Positions 31,142 through 38,270 of a stretch of DNA of 39,368 bases are shown in pieces. The DNA lies in the IMG/VR virus record IMGVR_UViG_3300046542_000629, positions 1-39,368 of that record. The stretch is one strand, 5' to 3'. Position 1 is the stretch's first letter. Each line of letters starts with the position of its first letter. The DNA is from a virus. A program made the position numbers and the translations under genes. The notes under the pieces are model-generated. The model was not told the origin of the DNA, searched no databases, and was given only the letters and a program-made list of their open reading frames with translations.

Positions 31142-32371
31142 TCAATTCAACAGATCATATGGAATACTTTTGTTTTTCCCAAAGGCACCCCCAAATGTTT
31201 TCTCCAAATCCAGCGTCGCAAACTTCTTAACCTTCTTATACTGGCATACCATGCTTTTATCCACCATCAGACGCGAGCTGCCATCCAGCTGAAATCTTCC
31301 ATCTATGAGTTTGCAAGGCAAATGCTCGAACATTGCATACTTGATCAGCAAATTTTTGAACTGACCTTTATCACACACATTATCTAAACAATTCAAAAAC
31401 AGTAACGCAAGCTCCTTAGTTGAGAGCTGGGCCCTTAGTATACTAGCGTACTTGTATTTTTCACCTTTAGAGACGATCTGTTCATCATAGTTATCAATTA
31501 CCTTCAACGCTTGATAGAGATTCCTGAAATAATGACCCAAGACGTGATTGTGATCATCTTGGATGATTTTGTATCGTTCTAGAACTTGTTTGGGGGAAGC
31601 TGCATCCGCCGAAAGGAACTTTAGAACCTCATCAAAAGCTGCCCGTCCCTGAAACACTGTTTCAGACGAACTATGCAGACGTCCCGCTATAACAATTCCA
31701 TTCCCAACCTTATCGGGTCTGGAAGCACTGAATGCACTGATATCAATTTTTAAGTTATCAGCAATTGCGTGATGCAAATCCAGAATATTAAAAAAAGTGT
31801 TTTCTACAGATTGGGTTGTGAGCGCATCCGACGTTTTCTCAAACTCAACTCTAGAGAGTTTCAGTTCCTGCCTCTGAATGACAATAGTCACTATAAGACC
31901 CATGAATGTCAAAAAGGTCAGGATCGGATTAAGCATACCACCAAAAAAATCTCCGAAAATCCCGCTGGATGATTCATCTACCTGCACCCAAAAACAGTTG
32001 ACTATGAAAAGAAAAACGCCACAACAAAAAGCACCTACAAGCAAATTGAAGAGAGTTTTAGTCAGGAGATCTCCAGATACAGCATCATCCTTATCTGAAA
32101 ATAGTTTTACGAATCGAACGTACAGCTTCTGATAGATTTTTATTAAGTAAGCCAAAAACACTTTCAACTCACCAATAATTTCCATGTTCCATAACCACAG
32201 AAGTATAAATGTAATAATAGCCATAAGGTTGGGTACCAATCTCAGCGCAGTCCATTGTATGGATGAATGATACGGATCTATAGTCAATTTGCCAGCACGC
32301 AATCCAAATCCGGGACATCCCAGATGAGAAAAGGCAGGGAAATACGAAAATTTGCTACTGAGCATTGACAT
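31142..32371 (-). CDS. putAbiC-family membrane protein (putative phage abortive infection)
   Basis: About 409 aa. Hydrophobic spans lie near the N-terminus (MAIITFILLWLW and FNLLVGAFCCGVFLFIVNCFW), then FGDFFGGMLNPILTFLTFMGLIVTIVIQRQELKLSRVEFE, the conserved core of the putAbiC family, followed by a soluble domain (FFNILDLHHAIADNLK; HYFRNLYQALKVID). Family knowledge: putative abortive infection proteins that stop other phages. It lies next to cI, is AT-rich and convergent with cI. The start is uncertain: ATG 32371, 32365 or 32224 all lack good ribosome sites; the first lies directly beside a CI operator. Confidence 0.75.
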   Translation of the reverse strand: MSMLSSKFSYFPAFSHLGCPGFGLRAGKLTIDPYHSSIQWTALRLVPNLMAIITFILLWLWNMEIIGELKVFLAYLIKIYQKLYVRFVKLFSDKDDAVSGDLLTKTLFNLLVGAFCCGVFLFIVNCFWVQVDESSSGIFGDFFGGMLNPILTFLTFMGLIVTIVIQRQELKLSRVEFEKTSDALTTQSVENTFFNILDLHHAIADNLKIDISAFSASRPDKVGNGIVIAGRLHSSSETVFQGRAAFDEVLKFLSADAASPKQVLERYKIIQDDHNHVLGHYFRNLYQALKVIDNYDEQIVSKGEKYKYASILRAQLSTKELALLFLNCLDNVCDKGQFKNLLIKYAMFEHLPCKLIDGRFQLDGSSRLMVDKSMVCQYKKVKKFATLDLEKTFGGAFGKNKSIPYDLLN

Positions 32372-32394
32372 AATATCAACCAATGGTTGATATT
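32365..32394 (+). promoter_or_regulatory. Rightward early promoter with embedded CI operator (pL-like)
   Basis: A perfect 11-bp inverted repeat around one central base occupies 32372-32394, with half-sites TATCAAC and GTTGATA at the same spacing as the operators beside cI. A TTGACA -35 (32365-32370) and a GATATT -10 (32389-32394) with an 18-base spacer bracket the operator, so CI binding must block this promoter. It would drive the genes from 32429 onwards. Confidence 0.75.
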
Positions 32395-32428
32395 TGGCTC
32401 ACTCTTCACCACAGAGCGAGGCAATACC

Positions 32429-32608
32429 ATGCACACCACAGCAACCCTGCACGTTCACCCGACATGCGCTCACAAGCTGCACCTGATCGAGCAGCTGCAG
32501 CTTATCACCGGCTGCTCGGTCATCCTTCACGACGGCAAACCTAGGCTTGTTCCACAGCGCCACCGCCCTACCTATGCATTTGGAAGCGACGGAGGGCGGG
32601 CCGCATGA
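32429..32608 (+). CDS. Small protein, first gene of the rightward operon
   Basis: 59 aa with several His near the start (HTTATLHVHPTCAHKLHLIE). Function unknown. GAGG upstream of ATG 32429. It is translated directly from the operator-controlled promoter and its stop overlaps the next gene's start as ATGA. A longer in-frame extension starts inside the operator and is rejected. Confidence 0.55.
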   Translation: MHTTATLHVHPTCAHKLHLIEQLQLITGCSVILHDGKPRLVPQRHRPTYAFGSDGGRAA

Positions 32609-32931
32609 AGAGGCTATTCGTCGAAGAAATGTCCATGCCGTTGTTCAAGGCCCAGGCCCACCTCAACGGCACGTTCAGGCACAAATGCTTCTCCCTGCAT
32701 TCGGATGAAAGAGTCCCGTATCAGCTAACCGTTGAGCGAGGCGCGCATGCCACGACTTTCGTTGTCGAGATGATGTGCCAACGGCATAGCCTGACACTTC
32801 ACAAGGTGCCCAAGCACATCGATTGTCGCCTGGCTGATTTCGTGGAAAACATCGCCAACGGTCATATCGACACAGGCGAATCCCTCCTCCATCTAGTACG
32901 TTCTGCAGCCCCTGCAGAACGGACTGCATGA
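32605..32931 (+). CDS. Hypothetical phage early protein
   Basis: 108 aa, His- and Cys-containing (RHKCFSLHSDE; EMMCQRHSLTLHKVPKHIDC), soluble. No family recognised. It overlaps the previous stop by four bases and precedes the KilAC-like gene by 10 bases, so it is part of the same transcript. Confidence 0.6.
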   Translation: MKRLFVEEMSMPLFKAQAHLNGTFRHKCFSLHSDERVPYQLTVERGAHATTFVVEMMCQRHSLTLHKVPKHIDCRLADFVENIANGHIDTGESLLHLVRSAAPAERTA

Positions 32932-32941
32932 GGAAGATTTC

Positions 32942-33226
32942 ATGGATCGCACCCTTTCCCAGGCAGCCAATTATTTTGGCTTGGGCCAGAAGCAACTGAT
33001 CAAGCAGATGCGTGACAAGCATCTGCTGAACGAGCGCAACCTGCCAGCCTACCCGACCCGCGACCGCGCCTATCTAGGCGTGAAGGAAGGCCGCTGGTAC
33101 CACCCAGATGCAGGTTTGCAGTACAGCCAGTCCACCCGCGTCAGGCAAGCGGGCATCCCCTGGCTCGCCGAACATCTGGGCATCAGTCTGCCGCCACCAC
33201 CGGATGACTGCCGGTATGTGGCCTAG
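32942..33226 (+). CDS. KilAC/antirepressor C-terminal-like protein
   Basis: 94 aa. TLSQAANYFGLGQKQLIKQMRDKHLLN, GRWYHPDAGLQYSQSTRVRQAGIPWLAEHLG matches the phage antirepressor KilAC (ANT) domain, a small DNA-binding fold, here as a stand-alone protein. Together with the two-domain protein at position 1 the phage encodes two antirepressor-type proteins. The C-terminus is Pro-rich. Confidence 0.7.
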   Translation: MDRTLSQAANYFGLGQKQLIKQMRDKHLLNERNLPAYPTRDRAYLGVKEGRWYHPDAGLQYSQSTRVRQAGIPWLAEHLGISLPPPPDDCRYVA

Positions 33227-33371
33227 AGATTACGCCCGACAGATCATCGCAATACGCACTCGCGAGGAGCGCAATGGCGCGCTCCTCGAAGTGCCCGAGC
33301 ATCTGCGGGAATTGACTAAACGCCACTGTTTGAATGCCTGGAATCATCCAGCAAGGAAGAAAAACAAATGA
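33216..33371 (+). CDS. Small basic protein overlapping two neighbours
   Basis: 51 aa. MWPRDYARQIIAIRTREERNGALLEVPEHLRELTKRH is a pattern I have seen as a small conserved protein in Pseudomonas phages; basic and helical. It overlaps the KilAC-like gene by 11 bases and its stop overlaps the next start as ATGA, which supports it as a real coupled gene. An alternative ATG is 12 bases earlier. Function unknown. Confidence 0.6.
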   Translation: MWPRDYARQIIAIRTREERNGALLEVPEHLRELTKRHCLNAWNHPARKKNK

Positions 33372-33703
33372 ACAGCCAACTGGGCGAGATGCAGCCGCCA
33401 CTACGCCTCATGTCGCCACCGGATGCGGCCACTGTTGAGTTGCTTTACCGCATCTTTGGAGATGTCCTCATCCCACTGGAAAAGCTGCGCGCGCAGTACT
33501 TTCGCAACCTCAACGAGCGTTCATTCGTGGCTGAAATCGAGAGCGGGCGAATTGCGCTACCGGTGACCACCCTGGATACCAGCCGCAAAGCTCCCAAGTT
33601 CGCTCACATCCGCCACGTCGCGGCACTCATCGACATCCGCGCTTACAAGGCGGATGAGGACATGGCGAACACGCAAACCGACTCATCAGATCAACCGACT
33701 TAA
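33368..33703 (+). CDS. PrtN-family transcription activator (first copy)
   Basis: 111 aa. ELLYRIFGDVLIPLEKLRAQYFRNLNERSFVAEIESGRIALPVTTLDTSRKAPKFAHIRHVAALIDIRAYKAD fits the pyocin activator PrtN family: YxxxVIPLExxxxxYF, then basic-acidic strand and the final ALIDxxR helix. In P. aeruginosa PrtN switches on pyocin genes from P-box promoters and is itself repressed by PrtR. It likely activates a promoter of this phage. Start overlaps the previous stop as ATGA. Confidence 0.72.
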   Translation: MNSQLGEMQPPLRLMSPPDAATVELLYRIFGDVLIPLEKLRAQYFRNLNERSFVAEIESGRIALPVTTLDTSRKAPKFAHIRHVAALIDIRAYKADEDMANTQTDSSDQPT

Positions 33704-33753
33704 ATTGTCACGGCTGCCACCACCAGCCGAGCAAGACGCAAGGAGCACACCAC

Positions 33754-34161
33754 ATGGAAACACAACAAGTTCTAGCCCTGGCAGGGTTAATCATCAGCGT
33801 TGCAGTACTGTTTTGGATCGCTTACCGACAGGGCCTGTCGGACGGCCGAGCTCAAACGCGACTTTTCGAAAACGCAGCGAACGCGACGGCTATTGAGGAG
33901 CTCAAGCAGACAGTAAAAAGAGCGCGCTTCCTCAATTTCCGCATGAGGGCACATTGTGCAAGCGTCGATGCACGTTCACGGATGGGAGATCCTGAACGTA
34001 AGATTTTGATGCACGCAGCGGCCAAATTGACCCTTGCTGCTGAGACATTCAGAACGCTTCCAGCCAGGCGAACAGACGTCGACGAGACCATTCACCTGCG
34101 AAACCAGACATTGATGATTGCCAGCATGCTTGCACCCATCGAATTGGGAGAGGCGGCATGA
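33754..34161 (+). CDS. Small membrane-anchored protein
   Basis: 135 aa. One hydrophobic span at residues 6-24 (VLALAGLIISVAVLFWIAYRQG), then a charged soluble helical part (AIEELKQTVKRARFLNFRMRAHC). No family recognised; the layout resembles small phage inner-membrane proteins. GGAG upstream of ATG. In line with the operon. Confidence 0.6.
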   Translation: METQQVLALAGLIISVAVLFWIAYRQGLSDGRAQTRLFENAANATAIEELKQTVKRARFLNFRMRAHCASVDARSRMGDPERKILMHAAAKLTLAAETFRTLPARRTDVDETIHLRNQTLMIASMLAPIELGEAA

Positions 34162-34239
34162 AGAGGCACCCACGGCACGCTAAGACATCCACAAATTCGT
34201 CTCTTCGCATTGCTCCTCCCTCATCAGGTTGGAGGGCTT

Positions 34240-35109
34240 GTGAATGAGCTGGCTCTTTTCGCAGGCGCTGGTGGCGGGATACTCGGCGGCCACTTGCTGG
34301 GTTGGCGCACCGTCTGCGCCGTTGAGCGTGATGCCTACGCAGCACAGGTTCTCGCGCAACGACAAAACGATGGTGCCCTCCCGCCTTTCCCAATTTGGTC
34401 TGACGTGCGCAGTTTTGACGGACGACCGTGGCGAGGGATTGTTGACCTGGTATCGGGCGGGTTTCCCTGTCAGGACATATCAGCTGCAGGCGGCGGCGCA
34501 GGTATCGACGGCAAGCGTTCGGGACTGTGGCGAGAGATGGTGCGAATCATCAGTGAAGTTCGATCCGCAAGCGTGCTGCTGGAAAACTCACCGCTGCTTG
34601 TGGGACGAGGTCTTGCCGTGGTCCTCGGTGACCTTGCCCGCCTGGGGTATGACGCTCGATGGTGTTGTATTTCAGCAGCCGACTGCGGCGCGCCCCATAA
34701 GCGCGACCGCATCTGGCTTGTGGCCAACGCCAACCGTGCATGGCAACCACAACCAACAGGGGAGCAGCAAGAACGCTGGATGGGGCCTGAGCAGCGCAGT
34801 CAAACAGTGGCCATCCCCGACCCGCAAATCAGCACGACATCCGGCCACTTCGGCGTGGCCGACCCCGGTCGCGAGCATGGCCAAAGGATCATCACCCAAA
34901 GCGCTCACCCGCAAATCTGGAGCAAGCCGCTCCCGGGATCGCTTGGACCACGCGGTCATGGCCTCCGACCATGGCCACCTGAACCCGACGTGGGTCGAGT
35001 GGTTGATGGGCTGGCCCATAGGCTGGACCGACTTAAAGCCCTTGGAAATGGCCAGGTTCCGCGAGTGGCAGCGACAGCATTCGATTTCTTGTACAACATC
35101 CAAAAGTAA
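34240..35109 (+). CDS. C5-cytosine DNA methyltransferase (Dcm-type)
   Basis: 289 aa. NELALFAGAGGGILGGHLLG (motif I, AdoMet site), VSGGFPCQDIS with catalytic Cys at about 77 (motif IV), VLLENSPLL (motif VI, ENS instead of ENV), RDRIWL (motif VIII) and a C-terminal LGNGQVPRVAATAF (motif X) give a complete catalytic set. It methylates cytosine, probably for protection against host restriction. Start at GTG 34240: GGAGGG lies four bases upstream. A second reading frame (34244-35122) is open across the whole gene. Confidence 0.85.
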   Translation: MNELALFAGAGGGILGGHLLGWRTVCAVERDAYAAQVLAQRQNDGALPPFPIWSDVRSFDGRPWRGIVDLVSGGFPCQDISAAGGGAGIDGKRSGLWREMVRIISEVRSASVLLENSPLLVGRGLAVVLGDLARLGYDARWCCISAADCGAPHKRDRIWLVANANRAWQPQPTGEQQERWMGPEQRSQTVAIPDPQISTTSGHFGVADPGREHGQRIITQSAHPQIWSKPLPGSLGPRGHGLRPWPPEPDVGRVVDGLAHRLDRLKALGNGQVPRVAATAFDFLYNIQK

Positions 35110-35122
35110 GAAGGCAGCATGA
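34244..35122 (+). CDS. Second overlapping frame of the methyltransferase gene, MTase-associated phage protein
   Basis: 292 aa, +1 relative to the methyltransferase and uninterrupted throughout. It contains TWYRAGFPVRTYQLQ, KTHRCLWDEVLPWSSVTLPAWGM and a C-terminal PTWVEWLMGWPIGWTDLKPLEM. I recall these segments in phage proteins annotated as methylase-related, a memory that a search should check. Its ATG at 34244 lies eight bases after GGAGGG (a better spacing than for the GTG of the other frame) and its TGA overlaps the next gene's ATG (ATGA at 35119), like most junctions in this operon. This suggests real translation. Function unknown. Confidence 0.5.
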   Translation: MSWLFSQALVAGYSAATCWVGAPSAPLSVMPTQHRFSRNDKTMVPSRLSQFGLTCAVLTDDRGEGLLTWYRAGFPVRTYQLQAAAQVSTASVRDCGERWCESSVKFDPQACCWKTHRCLWDEVLPWSSVTLPAWGMTLDGVVFQQPTAARPISATASGLWPTPTVHGNHNQQGSSKNAGWGLSSAVKQWPSPTRKSARHPATSAWPTPVASMAKGSSPKALTRKSGASRSRDRLDHAVMASDHGHLNPTWVEWLMGWPIGWTDLKPLEMARFREWQRQHSISCTTSKSKKAA

Positions 35123-35421
35123 TGGACAGACTCAAACAATTGGCCGAGCAAGCCAGCAACGTCACCTGCAGCGGACCAACCATCCACCCCGCCTGCCCTG
35201 CCCCGTATTGCCTGTTTATGGCAGCAGCGACACCAGCAGCGATTATCAATCTGTATGAGCGGCTTGAAGCATCGGAGCTACTGGCAGGGCAGGCGATGAT
35301 GGTTAAAAGCCTGGTGGATGGCCTTGCGCAAAGCGTTGAAGAGAAAGTGGGAGCCATCCAAAAATTCTCGGCAAACGCCGCCAACAGGCAGGATTTCCAG
35401 AACGACAAGGAGGCAAAATGA
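35119..35421 (+). CDS. Hypothetical phage early protein
   Basis: 100 aa. Mostly helical and soluble, with an Ala-rich centre (LFMAAATPAAIINLYERLEASELLAGQAM). No family identified. ATGA overlaps with the second methyltransferase-frame stop and, at its end, with the next gene. AAGG upstream of ATG. Confidence 0.6.
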   Translation: MMDRLKQLAEQASNVTCSGPTIHPACPAPYCLFMAAATPAAIINLYERLEASELLAGQAMMVKSLVDGLAQSVEEKVGAIQKFSANAANRQDFQNDKEAK

Positions 35422-35678
35422 ACACTCTATTTCTACTAATGGCCCAGTACGACGGCCAAGCCGTCATCCCCCTGGACCGCGTGTGCGCCGACTACATGAA
35501 CCTCTCGGTTGAGAAATTTAAGCGGAAGCGGCTGATGGGGGAGATTGATATCCCGGTAGTGAGGCTGGGAGCGGAAAGTCAGAAGGCAGGGTTGGGAATT
35601 CACTTGCGGGATTTGGCGGATTATATCGACAAGCAACGTGACAGAGCCATGAGAGAACAACAACAACTTACACGTTGA
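35418..35678 (+). CDS. PrtN-family transcription activator (second copy)
   Basis: 86 aa. NTLFLLMAQYDGQAVIPLDRVCADYMNLSVEKFKRKRLMGEIDIPVVRLGAESQKAGLGIHLRDLADYIDKQR is very close to the classic PrtN pattern (FLLMAQY, IPLxxVCADY, GEIDIPVVR, LRDLADYID). Probable positive regulator of phage or host SOS genes. It is more typical of the family than the copy at 33368. It is the last gene before the AT-rich cargo island. Confidence 0.85.
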   Translation: MNTLFLLMAQYDGQAVIPLDRVCADYMNLSVEKFKRKRLMGEIDIPVVRLGAESQKAGLGIHLRDLADYIDKQRDRAMREQQQLTR

Positions 35679-35702
35679 GGCTCATATACCGTTTCACACC
35701 CG

Positions 35703-35741
35703 TAGGTATGGCATGCAATCTATATTTGTAATCCATACCTA
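35703..35741. promoter_or_regulatory. Inverted repeat upstream of the adenine methylase
   Basis: A perfect 9-bp inverted repeat, TAGGTATGG and CCATACCTA, spaced by 21 bases, lies 40 to 80 bases before the methylase start. It could be an operator for an autoregulator or the end signal of the previous operon, although no T run follows. Confidence 0.45.
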
Positions 35742-35781
35742 AAACCAATACCATCAGCGATTTTTTCAGAGAGCACTACGC

Positions 35782-36660
35782 ATGCTTACACCATTACGCT
35801 ACCCTGGCGGCAAGGGCAAGCTCGGAGCCTGGCTCGCGCACTTACTGAGAAACAACAACATTCATAACGGTTCGTATATTGAAGCGTATGCTGGCGGAGC
35901 AGGCGCTGCTATATACTTACTCAGCAATAAGTACGTTAAAAACATATACATAAATGACATAGACGCAGCCATATATTCATTCTGGAACTCCGTTACCAAC
36001 GACAGTCGCAGCTTTATAAAACTACTTCTTGAAACCGAAGTAAGTATCGACGAAAGAGAGAGACAACGAGACATATACCTGAACCCGCTAAGACACACTG
36101 AGCTGGAACTTGGATTTGCGACTTTTTTTCTGAATAGAACAAATCGCTCCGGAATTATCAAAGGCGGTGTTATCGGCGGAAAAGATCAAAAAGGCACTTA
36201 CAAAATAGATGCTCGATACACAAAGGAAAACCTTGCGAAACGAGTATTAAATATAAGCGAGATGAAGTCCAACATATTCATCTCGTCCGATGATGCAATA
36301 AAATTCATGAAGACCGTTCCTCTAAGCGCCAACTCGCTAGTAAACCTTGACCCACCCTATTACAAAAAGGCTGAGCAACTATACTCTAGCTTCTACTCGC
36401 ACGACGATCACGTGCGTATCGCACAGCTGGTCCAATCAGTCGTGACACCAATAATTGTAACGTACGACAACTGCGAAGAAATACAAGAAATTTATGAAGA
36501 CCACAACTCCCTAACATTCAATATTATCTATTCCAGCCATCTAGATCGACCCGTTGCGAAAGAATTATTGATATACAAAAACATAAATATCGACCCCTTA
36601 CCGTTCACATCGAAGCAGATAAGACCAATTAAGGAGCCGAATCTACTCCCTATACCTTAG
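35782..36660 (+). CDS. D12-class DNA adenine methyltransferase in AT-rich island
   Basis: 292 aa. RYPGGKGKL (6-14) and YIEAYAGGAGAAIYLL (32-46) form the AdoMet site; NLDPPYYKK with DPPY at 190-193 is catalytic. It differs clearly from the late-operon methylase at 2889 and has lower GC. The 3' end overlaps the convergent ParB-like gene by 11 bases. Its own upstream inverted repeat hints at separate regulation. Next to a ParB/Srx protein, it may be the modification or sensor part of a defence-like pair (inference). Confidence 0.85.
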   Translation: MLTPLRYPGGKGKLGAWLAHLLRNNNIHNGSYIEAYAGGAGAAIYLLSNKYVKNIYINDIDAAIYSFWNSVTNDSRSFIKLLLETEVSIDERERQRDIYLNPLRHTELELGFATFFLNRTNRSGIIKGGVIGGKDQKGTYKIDARYTKENLAKRVLNISEMKSNIFISSDDAIKFMKTVPLSANSLVNLDPPYYKKAEQLYSSFYSHDDHVRIAQLVQSVVTPIIVTYDNCEEIQEIYEDHNSLTFNIIYSSHLDRPVAKELLIYKNINIDPLPFTSKQIRPIKEPNLLPIP

Positions 36661-38140
36661 AGGCCATTATGCGCCAAAGCACACTAAAGAAATAATAAAA
36701 CTCATCCCAAGTTTTTATAACATCTGCATCCTTGGGATTAAAAATACTTGAATGAATAAATTTCTGCATCGTTGGAACGGTCACAATGGAGCTCTGAGAC
36801 ATCGCTTCAACCTTAATAAACATATCAGATCCCGTACCCTCAACCAACACGCCGTCTTCTACTAGCTTTTTACGTATAAATTTGAGCATATCTTTTATCG
36901 ACGCACTATCAATGCGCGAATCATCCATCAACTCATAACGCTTAACGAATATCCTAAATGTACTTTCAGTAAACGCTCGAACGAGCATCATTCCAGCAAT
37001 CGGACACTTTTCGACAGTCTGTAGCTCTTTATAGATATCTCTGACTTTCTGCTCGCCCATAGGCATTTCCAAGGGATGCAAAGCTCTAGTAACATACTTT
37101 TTTCGCAGAGAACTATGGATAGCTGGGGTACTGCCGTTCTTACTTTCTTTTACCTCTTGACCTGCAACTTTTGAATTATCTGGCTCCTGACTGGAGACGC
37201 CAACACTTCCTAGTGCAATGGGAGTTTTGCTTAAGCCTTCAAGCTCGCTACCTACTGGAGCAGATGCTACACCTGCCTCACTAGACGGACTACTGGTGGT
37301 ATCACCAGCATCCAGCGAGTCCATCTTCAGCTCAAGTCTAATCGATTCAATATATGAATCGCGATTTGGAGCCGCCATCAGTGACAAAGTGCCTGCTGTA
37401 TCGCTACGCTTCACATGAACATAGCCCGTTACAATATCATTGACGATTTTCTTGACTACACTCACAGCAGTAAACAGCGGTACGATCGGGAAAATCTCAT
37501 CTTCATCGTCGAAGGCAAATCCAAGCATTTTAATATTTTTGTTTGAACTAAAAAAACGACCTAGCGTTGTGATACTAAATGAATCAGGAACCTCGATATC
37601 ATTCTTATCCGCCCACAGCATCAGCTTAGCGGATTTCCAATAAGGGCCTTTTTCCCCAATCGAAATTTGATAAAATTCCTGCTGGAGCGACTCCCAATTC
37701 TTTCGTCCTAGACCACTATTCTCGCCGGTGTGTGCTCTCCAGATATAAGCATTAATAGCCTCATCGCTGTCACCGACCATACAATCGACTTTTGAAATAA
37801 GGTGACCATTAGCGTGAGCGATATCGGCCAACTTAGTAAAGCGATCTCTAGAAGCCTTATCAGGACAAATATGTGGCCTATTAAGCAGCTTTAGTGCGGA
37901 GATTCGACGATTACCGTCCCTGACTTTAAATTTACGGCCTTCTTGCTGGACCACAATATGCTCGATGGACAATCCCGATTCTGCAATATCTTTGGCGAGT
38001 GCAAAAAACGGTGCCCCATAGGCGATCATACGTTCCAGACAAGCGTCTTGGTCTTTGGCAAACCCCAAACGGGGGTTTTTCTCATCAAGAATAAGCGAGT
38101 CAATTGAAACCGCTTTCTTTTCCCTGAAATCAGCTCGCAT
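36650..38140 (-). CDS. ParB/sulfiredoxin-domain protein, defence-like
   Basis: 496 aa. N-terminal ParB/Srx fold: SLILDEKNPRLGF, ESGLSIEHIVVQQEGRKFKVRDGNRRISALKLLN with the DGNRRxSALKLL motif in place of the GERRxRA of chromosomal ParB. Residues 290-345 are a Ser/Pro/Gly-rich linker. The C-terminus (MSQSSIVTVPTMQKFIHSSIFNPKDADVIKTWDEFYYFFSVLW) resembles helical ends in some phage-defence proteins. The activity (nuclease, NTPase or DNA binding) is not clear. Its start is ATG at 38140. AT-rich, convergent with the adenine methylase, adjacent to integrase. Confidence 0.75.
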   Translation of the reverse strand: MRADFREKKAVSIDSLILDEKNPRLGFAKDQDACLERMIAYGAPFFALAKDIAESGLSIEHIVVQQEGRKFKVRDGNRRISALKLLNRPHICPDKASRDRFTKLADIAHANGHLISKVDCMVGDSDEAINAYIWRAHTGENSGLGRKNWESLQQEFYQISIGEKGPYWKSAKLMLWADKNDIEVPDSFSITTLGRFFSSNKNIKMLGFAFDDEDEIFPIVPLFTAVSVVKKIVNDIVTGYVHVKRSDTAGTLSLMAAPNRDSYIESIRLELKMDSLDAGDTTSSPSSEAGVASAPVGSELEGLSKTPIALGSVGVSSQEPDNSKVAGQEVKESKNGSTPAIHSSLRKKYVTRALHPLEMPMGEQKVRDIYKELQTVEKCPIAGMMLVRAFTESTFRIFVKRYELMDDSRIDSASIKDMLKFIRKKLVEDGVLVEGTGSDMFIKVEAMSQSSIVTVPTMQKFIHSSIFNPKDADVIKTWDEFYYFFSVLWRIMASKV

Positions 38141-38270
38141 ATGGACATCCTAAAATAGTCAAATCAAGCAACATTTTACTAACATGTCTTTTTAACATCA
38201 TCAGGTTGAGAACATACTAATTTTGTCCGTCACAAGCAATGCCTCAACGGCCGAGACGTGCCAGACACAT
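38141..38270. other. AT-rich spacer between the ParB-like gene and integrase
   Basis: 130 bases. It contains the promoter region of the ParB-like gene on the minus strand and the 3' end of integrase. No strong terminator hairpin, no tRNA gene or attachment repeat seen. Confidence 0.35.
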
